A DNA stretch of 46,092 nucleotides from Mycobacterium sp. (GCF_019247635.1 NZ_JAFBAR010000072.1:1-46092); one strand, 5' to 3'. Positions 38,425 through 46,092 are shown, counted from the stretch's first letter. Made by a program: numbers and translations. The notes: generated from the sequence alone by a model not told the origin.

Positions 38425-39879
38425 TCAGGGTGCCGGTGGGTCTTGCTGCGGTGGTGGCGGCGGTAGCGGAGTAGGTTGCACCTGCCCGGGATGGGCCGGC
38501 GTGAACGGTTCCGAGCCCGCAGGTGGCGGTCCGGGTTCACGCGGACGGCCGGGCGGGGGCGCCGGGGGCAGACCGGGATACAGCGGTGTGCCATCGGGAC
38601 CGTACAACGTCGCACCATAGGGTGGCGCACCGGGATACGGAACGGGCCCCGGCGCTGGGCCGCCTTGGTAGCGAAGGCTTGGCGGCTCCGGTACGCCTCG
38701 GGTCGTCGGGAAGTAGTTGACCCAGCCCGGGAATCCGATGCCGGGATTGGGGCGAACATCCATACCGGTCCCCCATCCGGAGTCGGTGACGACGTAGCGC
38801 ACCGGCCAGTTGTTGGCAACGTCTGGGAGCGACCCACAGCTGGGAGCTCCTCCGGGCCCACCCTTCATACCGACGATGGGCAGATTTTCGGGATATCGGT
38901 AGACGTCGCCGCCGAGATAGACGCCCGCGTCCGAGACGAGGGACTTGCCGTTGTGGCCGCCGGTGGCATCGAGCAGGCCGCTATCGAGCACGATCTTCCC
39001 TCCGACCAGCGTGCAGGTGAGAACCGGGTTGTACTTCATCAGCAGTCGGGTAGTCGATTCGAGCACGTTGATAGCACGGATGAAGTTGTCCTTGCTGGGG
39101 CCGAGCAACTGGATACCACTGCGCGACAAGCCCGTAACGTCGATGAGCAGGGAGTCGAGTTGTTCGCTGTTCGCGGTGATCGTGGAACTGGTGGTGCTCG
39201 CGGCGTCCAGTACCTTGATCAGATCGGGCGCGGCGACGCTGTAGGAGTCGGCGAAGCCCTTGAGTGATCGAAAGTCAGCGCGGATCGTGGTGCTTCGAGG
39301 GTTGATTGCCTTCAGCACCTGATCGGCATCGGTAATGGCTTCGCCAATCTTTTCACCCTTGCCACGGAATCCTTCTGCTAGCGCCGACAGAACCGCGTTG
39401 AGTTTGGCCGGGTCAATCTGCTTGAGCAGGCTCACCAAGTTCTCGAATACCGTGTTGACTTCGACGGTGACGTTGCGTGACGTCAGAACTGCGCCGGACG
39501 CAAGGGTTTTCGAGCTTGGGTCCTCGGGGGAAATCAGCTCAACGAACTTGGCCCCGAACACGGTCGGAGCGGTGATCTGGGCTTGCACGTTGGCCGGAAT
39601 GTATTGCAGCTGAGTCGGATACAGCTCCAACTGCAATCTCACCGGGCTGTCCGGCTGAATCGCCGAGACTCGGCCGACTTGGACGCCGCGGAACTTCACT
39701 TTTGCATACGGCTCCATCACCAGGCCCGCGCGATCCGACATCAGGGTCACCCTGGCGTAGGGCTGAAGGTCTCGGTTGAAGGCCAGCAGAGTCAACACAG
39801 AAGTCGTAACCATGACCACGACAAGGATCAACGTCCACCAGGCGGGATGTAGGCGCGCCACGCGTCGTTTCGAATCCAT
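38425..39879 (-). CDS. Mce family protein MceA
   Basis: The first Mce subunit, 484 residues. One N-terminal helix (WWTLILVVVMVTTSVLTLLAF) leads to the MCE domain (YARVTLMSDRAGLVMEPYAK, then VKFRGVQVGRVSAIQPDS) and to MceA-type sequence GFADSYSVAAPDLIKVLDAA and TLVGGKIVLDSGLLD. The C-terminal 100 residues are rich in Pro and Gly. It follows yrbEB by 3 nt with only a weak GGGA Shine-Dalgarno, consistent with coupling to the permease genes. Confidence 0.93.
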   Translation of the reverse strand: MDSKRRVARLHPAWWTLILVVVMVTTSVLTLLAFNRDLQPYARVTLMSDRAGLVMEPYAKVKFRGVQVGRVSAIQPDSPVRLQLELYPTQLQYIPANVQAQITAPTVFGAKFVELISPEDPSSKTLASGAVLTSRNVTVEVNTVFENLVSLLKQIDPAKLNAVLSALAEGFRGKGEKIGEAITDADQVLKAINPRSTTIRADFRSLKGFADSYSVAAPDLIKVLDAASTTSSTITANSEQLDSLLIDVTGLSRSGIQLLGPSKDNFIRAINVLESTTRLLMKYNPVLTCTLVGGKIVLDSGLLDATGGHNGKSLVSDAGVYLGGDVYRYPENLPIVGMKGGPGGAPSCGSLPDVANNWPVRYVVTDSGWGTGMDVRPNPGIGFPGWVNYFPTTRGVPEPPSLRYQGGPAPGPVPYPGAPPYGATLYGPDGTPLYPGLPPAPPPGRPREPGPPPAGSEPFTPAHPGQVQPTPLPPPPPQQDPPAP

Positions 39880-39882
39880 TAG

Positions 39883-40734
39883 CTATCCCGATAGGTGGAA
39901 GCCGCCGGAGCGCCCATACAAGATCAGCCCGGCGACCAGAGTCACGAAGGTTGCTGCGATCAATGAGCTGCGCACCGCACGTCCCGTTGCCTCACCGACA
40001 CCGGCGGGACCGCCTGAGGCGGTGAAGCCGTAGTAGGTGTGGATCAACATGATGGTCAGCCCCTGCAACGTCACTTGGATGAACGCCCACACGATGTCGG
40101 TGGGCCGCAGGAAGGTATTGAAATAGTGCTCGTAGACGCCGCTTGACTGCTCGTAGGCAAGCAGAACGAGGACCCGGGTCGTCTCGACACCACCGATCAA
40201 GCCCACGCAGAACAGCGGCAGTCCGATGACGATGCTCGCCACCACGCGGGTTGAAACAAGATAGGCGATCGACTGGACGCCCATGACCTCGAGGGCATCG
40301 ATCTCCTCGTTGATCCGCATTGCCCCCAGCTGTGCGGTGGCGCCGGCGCCGACGGTCGCGGCCAGACCGATAGCAGTGATCAAGGGCGCTGTAAGGCGTG
40401 GGTTGATGTAAGCGGAGAAGAAGCCTTCGAGCGCCTCGATACCGATACTGCTCAGATCGCTGTAGCCGACGACGGCGACGAGGACCCCGGTGTTACTGGT
40501 GAGGAACAAGACGATGACGACCGCGCCGCCTACCAGGGCGAGCGCTCCGACGCCGAGGCTCATTTGGGCGATGACGCGCAGCGTCTCGTCCCTGTAGCGG
40601 AAGATAGCGGCCGGCATGTAGCGCAGGGTGATGATGTGGAAGCCGATCTGCTCGCCGGCGCGATTCCACGCACTTGCCCAGTTGCGTCCGGTGCGCCGCC
40701 ACCGCGGAAAGAGTGCGCTCGAAACCTGGCTCAT
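39883..40734 (-). CDS. Mce-complex permease YrbEB
   Basis: A 283-residue MlaE/YrbE-type permease, the second integral membrane subunit of the Mce lipid importer. A cytoplasmic interfacial N-terminal helix (about 10-45) precedes roughly five membrane spans. The family signature for coupling to the ATPase is NEEIDALEVMGVQSIAYLVS. It would pair with YrbEA and the MceG ATPase, which in mycobacteria is normally encoded elsewhere; no ATPase gene is in this window. The ATG overlaps the yrbEA stop as ATGA. Confidence 0.93.
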   Translation of the reverse strand: MSQVSSALFPRWRRTGRNWASAWNRAGEQIGFHIITLRYMPAAIFRYRDETLRVIAQMSLGVGALALVGGAVVIVLFLTSNTGVLVAVVGYSDLSSIGIEALEGFFSAYINPRLTAPLITAIGLAATVGAGATAQLGAMRINEEIDALEVMGVQSIAYLVSTRVVASIVIGLPLFCVGLIGGVETTRVLVLLAYEQSSGVYEHYFNTFLRPTDIVWAFIQVTLQGLTIMLIHTYYGFTASGGPAGVGEATGRAVRSSLIAATFVTLVAGLILYGRSGGFHLSG

Positions 40735-41501
40735 GGCATCACAAACGGTTGCAGGACGGCTGTCAGCAGCGAGTTGATGGCCAGTAGCGCCATGAACGTA
40801 TAGACCACCGTCTCGTTGACGGCGTTGCCGACGCCCTGCGCACCACCGTCCACGGTGAGGCCCTTGTAGCAGGCGACCAGCCCCGCGGTCAGGCCGAACA
40901 GGGTGGCTTTGGCGGAAGCGATGATGGGGTCGGCAACGCTCGTGAGAAGCGTCAGGCTGCCGGCGAAGGCGCCCGGCGTGACGTTCATGACGTAAATCGC
41001 AAAGACGTAGGTGCCGATGAATCCGAACATGGTGACAATGCCATTGAGCAGAAACCCGTTGAGGGTCAACGCCGCCACCCTGGGCACCACCAACCGCTGT
41101 ATGGGATTGATGCCCATCACTGTCATGGCATCGATCTCTTCGCGGATCGTGCGGGCACCAAGGTCAGCACACATCGCGGTTGCACCGGCGCCGCCGATGG
41201 TCAGCACCGTGGTCGCCGGGCCGGTCTGGGTCAGCACGGCGAGCGCGGCGCCGGTGCCAGAGAGGTCGGGGGCACCAATCTCAAACAGCAGCACCTCGAA
41301 AACGAACTGGACCAACACATTGAAGGGGATCGTCAGCATGATTGCGGGACCTGCCGACACGCGGGCGACGAACCAACTCATCACGAGGAATTCGCGCCAG
41401 GCAAACCGTGCAGTGAAAAGCTGTACAAATGTGTCCCACGCCAGGACAAGGAACTCGCCGATCTCACGGACCGGCTTGGAGAAAGCGGTACTGGCGACCA
41501 T
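40731..41501 (-). CDS. Mce-complex permease YrbEA
   Basis: A 256-residue MlaE/YrbE permease, the first gene of the operon. The amphipathic N-terminus FLVLAWDTFVQLFTARFAWR is followed by about five membrane spans. The conserved cytoplasmic signature is REEIDAMTVMGINPIQRLVV, and VADPIIASAKATLFGLTAGL with CYKGL is near the C-terminus. No regulator gene (such as MceR or MceT types) or fadD5-like gene directly precedes it. The 419 bp upstream is therefore its likely promoter and control region. Confidence 0.93.
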   Translation of the reverse strand: MVASTAFSKPVREIGEFLVLAWDTFVQLFTARFAWREFLVMSWFVARVSAGPAIMLTIPFNVLVQFVFEVLLFEIGAPDLSGTGAALAVLTQTGPATTVLTIGGAGATAMCADLGARTIREEIDAMTVMGINPIQRLVVPRVAALTLNGFLLNGIVTMFGFIGTYVFAIYVMNVTPGAFAGSLTLLTSVADPIIASAKATLFGLTAGLVACYKGLTVDGGAQGVGNAVNETVVYTFMALLAINSLLTAVLQPFVMP

Positions 41502-41920
41502 CAGCGCTCCGCCGTAGCCCCTTTAGGCGGTCTGCCCATGCTCTGCGCTTAACCCTTCGTCTGTGCTCTTTTCCGGCCGTTGACTCATCACGGTGAGATG
41601 TCCGTGACTCATGCCACACCACTCGACGCCAAACCGCAAGCAACATTGGCATCACCATCAACGGAACGGGGTTTTCACCGAGTACCGGCAGAATAAGTGC
41701 TGGTGGTCTCTGCCCACCCGTAATTGGAATGAGTTCAGCGCGGGGCGATCCCACGCACGAATCCACATCAAGATCGCCCGCGCTTTCTAGTGCTGCCACC
41801 CTATTTCTAGAGCGAGTTGCGCGGCGTCCGAAGCAACCGAGGGCGTATCCGTCACAGCTATGGCTAAAGGACCTGTACGCAACCTCTTGGGCCGCGCCGC
41901 GCCACTCCAACCGCGGCACA
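41502..41920. other. 419-bp non-coding region upstream of the mce operon
   Basis: Open frames crossing this stretch have an amino-acid make-up typical of shadow frames (many Arg, Trp, Cys) and overlap yrbEA antisense, so I see no gene. GC content is lower than in the flanking genes. It separates the DUF305-like lipoprotein stop from the yrbEA start and should hold the operon promoter, although no well-spaced -35/-10 pair stands out. Confidence 0.55.
41588..41607. promoter_or_regulatory. Inverted repeat upstream of yrbEA
   Basis: TCACGG (41588-41593) and CCGTGA (41602-41607) are exact reverse complements with 8 nt between them, about 90 bp upstream of the yrbEA start. The spacing would suit a dimeric GntR or TetR repressor, the classes that control mce1 to mce3. 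There is no direct evidence of binding. Confidence 0.3.
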
Positions 41921-42511
41921 TCAGTTGTCGAGCATGTGCTTCATCTGGTCGATTTCGGCCTGGCGGGACACGATAAGCGTCTTGGCGATGCCGATGGCGT
42001 CAACATTTTTCCCGTGCGCGACCTCGCTCTGGCCCAAGTCGATCGCGGCCTGGTCAATTTTGATGCTCGATTGCAGCCATGATACGTCAAATGCTCTGGC
42101 GTGCAAGGTCTCTAGAGGCGCGAGAGCGGTCTTGTCGAGCGCCCCGCTCGGTGTGGTGACGGGCTCGCTATCGCCGCTCCGGGTATCGGAATTTTCGACC
42201 CATTGCACGTGTAGAGGCCGCAGGATCGCCATGTCTGACTGGCGCGCCGCGGCACTCTTGCTAGCAAGTGCGCCGAGGTCAGGGTTTGTTGACCGGGTAG
42301 CGACTAGCGCTGCAATATCGACTCCTTGCTGGTCGAGTGCGAGCATGCCATTGGCGAAGGCCTCGTCCGTGGCGTTGTAGCCAGCCGGTTCGCCGGTCAC
42401 GACCGGAGCGTCCTGCGCGGAGGTAGCTGCCTCGCGTCCTGGAGTTGTTGTGCCGCAAGCCGATAAGACGACCGGAAGCGCGACCGAGGCCAGTAGGTTG
42501 AGGATCCTCAT
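41921..42511 (-). CDS. DUF305-like lipoprotein
   Basis: A 196-residue lipoprotein. The signal peptide LLASVALPVVLSAC gives lipobox VLSAC with Cys19. The mature helical region (DEAFANGMLALDQQGVDIAA, then LVATRSTNPDLGALASKSAA) follows the DUF305 layout, in which a MIxHHxxA motif normally begins the first helix. Here the paired histidines are replaced (MLALDQQGVDIA), so metal binding of the usual sort is doubtful. The C-terminal half repeats a similar helix pair. It lies downstream of the CAP gene by 14 nt on the same strand and probably shares its transcript. Confidence 0.72.
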   Translation of the reverse strand: MRILNLLASVALPVVLSACGTTTPGREAATSAQDAPVVTGEPAGYNATDEAFANGMLALDQQGVDIAALVATRSTNPDLGALASKSAAARQSDMAILRPLHVQWVENSDTRSGDSEPVTTPSGALDKTALAPLETLHARAFDVSWLQSSIKIDQAAIDLGQSEVAHGKNVDAIGIAKTLIVSRQAEIDQMKHMLDN

Positions 42512-42525
42512 TGCCGGCGACGGCT

Positions 42526-43026
42526 CTATGCGGGATGTCCGTAGACCGCTACTGCGACACTGCGGTTGGTGCTATTTGCCGACCACACACCGATTTGCGT
42601 GTAGGCGCAGTTGGACATGATTGCGTAGTAGTCGGGCCGGTAGTACCAGTTGGCCAGGATGTCGAGATTGTTGATGGCCAGTGATGGCTGGATCGCGACA
42701 GTCTCAGCGACGGTTCCGTTGTAACCCGCCGCATGGGCACGTTCTTGGACCGTCGACCCGTCCGAACCGATGTCTGCGTCGAGGTCACGATTGTTGAGCA
42801 CGTCGTTGGTATGCCACTGAGCGGCCAACCGCAACTGGGGGTTGATCTTGAGGTCGGCGGTGCAGCCGGCCTGGTGTTGGATGGTGTAGACGTTCGCAAC
42901 AACACCATTGTTGAGCCGGGCGTTGTCTGCGTTAGCCGTCGGCGTAACGGTTACCGCGCCCATAGCGGCGAGCAGTGCTCCGATCGTCGCTACGCTCTGA
43001 GGCCCCGCCCTAGTAATGGTTTTCAT
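42526..43026 (-). CDS. Secreted CAP-domain (SCP-like) protein
   Basis: A 166-residue exported protein. The signal peptide ends near PTANADNAR (cleavage after ANA). The mature chain is a minimal CAP domain: NNGVVANVYTIQHQAGC at its start, LRLAAQWHTNDVLNNRDLDA with the conserved His, the loop ERAHAAGYNGTVAETVA, and the C-terminal strand IMSNCAYTQIGVWSANS, whose Cys probably pairs with the Cys in HQAGC. CAP proteins bind lipids or act extracellularly; the bacterial target is unknown. The ATG at 43026 was chosen because it starts the signal peptide; the frame open to 43137 is not signal-like. Confidence 0.82.
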   Translation of the reverse strand: MKTITRAGPQSVATIGALLAAMGAVTVTPTANADNARLNNGVVANVYTIQHQAGCTADLKINPQLRLAAQWHTNDVLNNRDLDADIGSDGSTVQERAHAAGYNGTVAETVAIQPSLAINNLDILANWYYRPDYYAIMSNCAYTQIGVWSANSTNRSVAVAVYGHPA

Positions 43027-43231
43027 GGCGTGACATGGTCGCACAAAGTCTGCGGCGGCGGTCGACTCGTCAGCGCAAACCCGACTTTCACTCGGTCGGC
43101 CGCACGCGTTGTCCCGGCCCGTGCACTCCCGTCGCACGGATCGCTCCTTAATACCCGAAAAGCGCGTTTTCGCTGGCCCACGAAGACCGCTTGAACACCT
43201 TCGGCGTGGTTCACTACGCGCCAGACATCAA

Positions 43232-43261
43232 CTCATTTCGGAACGAATCTCCGAAAATGAG
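43232..43261. promoter_or_regulatory. Inverted repeat upstream of the MPT51-like gene
   Basis: CTCATTTCGGA (43232-43242) and TCCGAAAATGAG (43250-43261) are reverse complements apart from one extra base, with a 7-nt loop. It lies 38-68 bp before the predicted start, so it could be an operator or a leader hairpin. The surrounding 43027-43299 shows no gene. Confidence 0.45.
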
Positions 43262-43299
43262 CTACAGCGACGATTGGGTTGGTGACGATTGGGGTGGTG

Positions 43300-44187
43300 A
43301 TGAGCGGAGCCTCCGCGCTGCTGCGGCTGTTAAGTGTTGTCGTGCTGACGGCCGACTTGTGCATGAGCACCATCGCCGCGCGCGCCGCAAGCTACGAGAC
43401 TTTGATGGTGCCGTCTGCGGCCATGGGCCGCGACATCCCGGTGGCATTCCTTGCCGGCGGCCCACACGCCGTGTACCTGCTGGACCCGTTTGACGCCGGC
43501 CCTGACGTTAGCAACTGGGTTACCTCGGGCAATGCGATGAACACACTTGCTGGCAAAGGCATTTCGGTTGCAGCACCGGCTGGCGGCGCTTACAGCATGT
43601 ACACCGACTGGGAGCAAGACGGCAGCAAGCAATGGGACACATTTCTGTCGGCCGAACTACCCGGCTGGCTCGCCGCCAACAAGGGCCTCGCCCCTGGGGG
43701 CCATGCCGTAGTGGGGGCCGCGCAAGGCGGTTATGCTGCCCTGGCGCTGGCCACGTTCCACCCGGAGCGGTTCCGTTACGCAGGGTCGATGTCGGGATTC
43801 CTGGCTCCGGAACGTACCGGCGTTGACGGTGCGATCACTGCTGGCCTGCAGCAGTATGGCGGTGTCGATACCCGGAACATGTGGGGCCTTCCTCAGCTGG
43901 GCCGGTGGAAGTGGCATTCCCCGTATGCGCATATCCAGCTTTTGGCCGACAACAACATAAGGTTGTGGGTTTTCAGTCCACAAGGCGATGCGGCGAGCGA
44001 TCCAGCGGCAATGCTCGGGTACGCGGAAATTGCGCAAGGAACAAGTCGGCAGTTCTACGCCCAGTACCGACAAGTCAGTGGCAGCAATGGGCATTTCGAC
44101 TTCCCAGCAGGCGGTGACAACGGTTGGCCAACGTGGGCCTCTCAGCTTGGTGCGATGTCGAGCGATCTGGCGAACACGATTCGCTAG
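43300..44187 (+). CDS. MPT51/antigen-85-like secreted protein without catalytic serine
   Basis: A 295-residue exported alpha/beta-hydrolase-fold protein close to MPT51 (FbpD, Rv3803c). The signal peptide runs about 1-29 and ends IAARAASYE. The mature chain keeps ETLMVPSAAMGRDIPVAFLA, VYLLDPFDAGPDVSNWVTSG, GRWKWHSPYAHIQLLADNN and NGHFDFPAGGDNGWPTWASQ, all as in MPT51. At the nucleophile elbow it has VVGAAQGGYAALAL, so the serine of mycolyltransferases (GxSxG) is replaced, again as in MPT51. It should bind ligand or fibronectin rather than transfer mycolate. The ATG at 43300 is the best start; GTG and TTG codons just upstream are possible. The flanking genes differ from those of fbpA/mpt51 in M. 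tuberculosis, so it is an extra paralogue. Confidence 0.88.
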   Translation: MSGASALLRLLSVVVLTADLCMSTIAARAASYETLMVPSAAMGRDIPVAFLAGGPHAVYLLDPFDAGPDVSNWVTSGNAMNTLAGKGISVAAPAGGAYSMYTDWEQDGSKQWDTFLSAELPGWLAANKGLAPGGHAVVGAAQGGYAALALATFHPERFRYAGSMSGFLAPERTGVDGAITAGLQQYGGVDTRNMWGLPQLGRWKWHSPYAHIQLLADNNIRLWVFSPQGDAASDPAAMLGYAEIAQGTSRQFYAQYRQVSGSNGHFDFPAGGDNGWPTWASQLGAMSSDLANTIR

Positions 44188-44291
44188 CGCGACCTTGGAT
44201 CGCTTGACAATCCATTTCACAACCTGACGACTCAAGCGTTTTCGAGTCGGCGTGTCGTCACGCCTTGCAGTGTTGAGCGACGCGTCGGCGA

Positions 44292-44335
44292 CTGGTAAGC
44301 GAAAGTCTCATTTCCGGTTTCGCCAGTTCTGAGAC
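44292..44335. promoter_or_regulatory. Interlocking inverted repeats before the thiolase-like gene
   Basis: GCGAAA (44299-44304) pairs with TTTCGC (44318-44323), and CTGG (44292-44295) pairs with CCAG (44323-44326). In the loop of that hairpin, GTCTCA (44305-44310) is the exact reverse complement of TGAGAC (44330-44335). The two stems are thus either mutually exclusive or a pseudoknot. This is about 100 bp upstream of the gene start and could be a control element. The 244-bp gap holds no gene. Confidence 0.35.
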
Positions 44336-44431
44336 CGTTGTGCGGGGATTAGCGTGAGTGAACGGCGGCCCCGACCCCGTCGCCCGATGTCGGCGACGTG
44401 TCCAACACACCCCGGGGACCGGAAGGATTGG

Positions 44432-46092
44432 ATGGAGACAGATTCGGGACACGATCAGATGACCCCCGTCATTGTCGGCGTCGGACAAGCCGCCGAACGC
44501 ATCGACGACGTCGGCTATCGGGGCCTTTCACCGATTGACCTGGCGGTCGCAGCCGCACGTGACGCGATTGCCGACGCCGGCGTGGACCCGCGCTCGCTTA
44601 TCTCGATGATCGACACCGTCGCCGCTACGCCCCAGTTTGAGAATTCGTCGCCGCGCGCCTCGGCCCCCCTAGGAAAATCGACGATGTTTCCGCTCTCCGT
44701 GGCAAATCGACTCGGAGCATCGCCACGTCGTGCGGTCCTCGAGGTGTCCGGTGGGCAGTATCCGCAGCATCTGGTTACGGAGTTCAGTCACGAAATATAC
44801 TCGGGATCAGCCGAAATCGTGCTGTTGGTCGGGGCGGAGGCGATGTCGACCATCCGTCACCTCGCCCAAAGCGAAATCAAACCCGACTTCTCCGACACCC
44901 CGAGCGATCCCCAAGGCGTCTATGAAGACCGCGGTTTTGGACTTCGGGGGCTGGTGTCTCGGGAGCAAGCAAACCATGGACTCAACGGAGCTCTTGCGCA
45001 GTACGCGCTCCTAGAGAATGCGCGCCGAGCGGCCAAGGGCATGAGCCGCCACGAGTATGCGAAGGCGATGGGCGACATGTTCGCGCCGTTCAGCGCGGTC
45101 GCCGCAGCAAATCCTTATTCGGCTGCACCAGAACAGCGTTCGGCTGAGGAACTTGTGACGGTTACCGATCGCAACCGCCTGATTGCCGATCCCTACCCTC
45201 GGTTCGTCGTGGCGCGCGATCAGGTCAATCAGGGCGCTGCAGTGCTGTTGACATCGCAGCGCAAGGCTCGGGAACTTGGCATCGAGCAGGGAAAATGGGT
45301 CTACCTACACGGTGCGGCCAACTTGCAAGAGCGAGATCTGTTTGAGCGTAAGCATTTCGGCGAGGCTCCATCCGCAGCGCTGGCGGTGCGTCGAGCGCTA
45401 GAAATTGCGAAGCTGACCATCGACAATGTTGATTTCTTCGATTTCTACTCGTGCTTTCCGATCGCAGTCTTCAACGCGATCGACCCTCTGGATCTCTCGC
45501 CCGACGATCCCCGCGGCCTCACGCTCACCGGTGGCCTTCCATTTTTCGGCGGTGCGGGTAACAACTACTCGATGCACGCCATCGCCGAGGCGGTCAGCCG
45601 CGTGCGTTGCAAGCTGGGCAGCTACGCATTGGTCTCTGCAAACGGCGGCGTCCTTTCCAAGACGTCGGTGGGCGTATACAGCACTGTTCCCAGCCCCTTG
45701 CGCCTGGACTGCAGCGAGCAGCTGCAAGCGGATATCGATATGGCATCTAGCCCGCCGCGAGCCTCGCGGCCAAGGGGTTGGGCGGAGGTCGAGACCTACA
45801 CCGTAACGGACGGACGCAACGGCAAGACGGGGGTAGTCATCGGCCGCTTAGAATCCGGCGGCGGCCGGTTCGTCGCCCGGGTCGCCTCCGGTGACAACGA
45901 GCTCATGGATGTACTCAGGCATGCTGATGAGCCAATCGGCCAGCGCTTCTACGTGACTGCGTTGAATTCCGGCAACCGCGCAACGATCTCCGGGGCCAAA
46001 GCCGCGCAGCTCTTCTCGCATCGTCCGGCGGTGCTGCGCGACGATTATCAATTCGTTTCGGTCAACCGTGACGGGCACTTGCTCGAGGTCAC
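44432..46092 (+). CDS. Thiolase-like protein type 1 (TLP1), 3' end beyond window
   Basis: At least 553 codons, still open at the window edge. It begins METDSGHDQMTPVIVGVGQA, preceded by GGAAGG 5 nt upstream, and has a thiolase fold: SPIDLAVAAARDAIADAGVD, LVGAEAMSTIRHLAQSE, DFFDFYSCFPIAVF and the glycine-rich FFGGAGNNYSMHAIAEAV with the conserved His. Where thiolases carry the acyl-accepting Cys, this protein reads LEVSGGQYPQHL, with no Cys. After about residue 450 there is an added beta domain (WAEVETYTVTDGRNGKTGVV) that matches the extra C-terminal domain described for mycobacterial TLP1. Members of that group bind CoA but have been reported to lack thiolase activity. The natural substrate is unknown; steroid or fatty-acid metabolism is a reasonable guess next to a lipid importer. 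Confidence 0.85.
   Translation, partial: METDSGHDQMTPVIVGVGQAAERIDDVGYRGLSPIDLAVAAARDAIADAGVDPRSLISMIDTVAATPQFENSSPRASAPLGKSTMFPLSVANRLGASPRRAVLEVSGGQYPQHLVTEFSHEIYSGSAEIVLLVGAEAMSTIRHLAQSEIKPDFSDTPSDPQGVYEDRGFGLRGLVSREQANHGLNGALAQYALLENARRAAKGMSRHEYAKAMGDMFAPFSAVAAANPYSAAPEQRSAEELVTVTDRNRLIADPYPRFVVARDQVNQGAAVLLTSQRKARELGIEQGKWVYLHGAANLQERDLFERKHFGEAPSAALAVRRALEIAKLTIDNVDFFDFYSCFPIAVFNAIDPLDLSPDDPRGLTLTGGLPFFGGAGNNYSMHAIAEAVSRVRCKLGSYALVSANGGVLSKTSVGVYSTVPSPLRLDCSEQLQADIDMASSPPRASRPRGWAEVETYTVTDGRNGKTGVVIGRLESGGGRFVARVASGDNELMDVLRHADEPIGQRFYVTALNSGNRATISGAKAAQLFSHRPAVLRDDYQFVSVNRDGHLLEV

Noticed and set aside
41464..41919. 151-codon minus-strand frame upstream of yrbEA
   Set aside because: It overlaps the yrbEA start, has an Arg/Trp/Cys-rich composition, and shows no signal, domain or Shine-Dalgarno.

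Overview
The window is mycobacterial chromosome, almost certainly from a slow-growing Mycobacterium. Base composition is high GC. It carries a PE_PGRS gene and a second PE gene, mycothiol biosynthesis (mshC), a complete yrbE/mce operon with Mce-associated genes, an MPT51/antigen-85-like protein and a thiolase-like TLP1 protein. From about 1 to 28 kb the gene order follows the M. tuberculosis H37Rv stretch Rv2117 to Rv2141c as I remember it. That comparison is from memory and no alignment was run.

Layout. 0-2.2 kb: DUF503 protein, trmI and a RecB-type nuclease. 2.1-6.3 kb: a block I do not recall in M. tuberculosis, holding a canonical heme oxygenase, two adjacent FAD monooxygenases and a leftover coding tail. 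6.3-9.3 kb (minus strand): the compact set hisE-hisG-DUF4126-flavoprotein disulfide reductase. 9.4-14 kb: metH and a divergent PAC2-family gene. 14-21 kb (minus): mshC with a truncated SDR gene, an inserted PE_PGRS, cysQ, an SCO1664-like protein, a DUF3090 protein, a histidine phosphatase and the 3' stub of a deleted uppP. 21.4-23.9 kb (plus): lppL-DUF5703-pyrD, tightly coupled. 24-28.3 kb: an inserted PE protein and an alpha/beta hydrolase, then a PEBP protein and an M20 peptidase. 28.3 kb: tRNA-Leu(GAG), followed by an IS481-type transposase remnant.

28.6-46 kb is accessory and built around the cell envelope. A full yrbEA-yrbEB-mceABCDEF operon runs on the minus strand and is followed by three Mce-associated (Mam) membrane proteins. 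Two small secreted proteins sit on the opposite strand among the Mam genes. Upstream of the operon are a DUF305-like lipoprotein and a CAP-domain secreted protein on the minus strand. On the plus strand are an MPT51-like protein with no catalytic serine and a thiolase-like protein cut by the window edge. Yrb/Mce complexes import lipids, so this block plausibly forms one lipid-uptake and envelope module placed beside a tRNA gene.

The most interesting features are evolutionary. The backbone shows repeated gene loss that left short in-frame stubs (uppP, SDR, and a tail convergent with the reductase) and repeated gain at other junctions (heme oxygenase/monooxygenases, PE_PGRS, PE/hydrolase, mce island). 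A 30-nt motif also occurs twice, each time about 75-120 bp upstream of a minus-strand gene.
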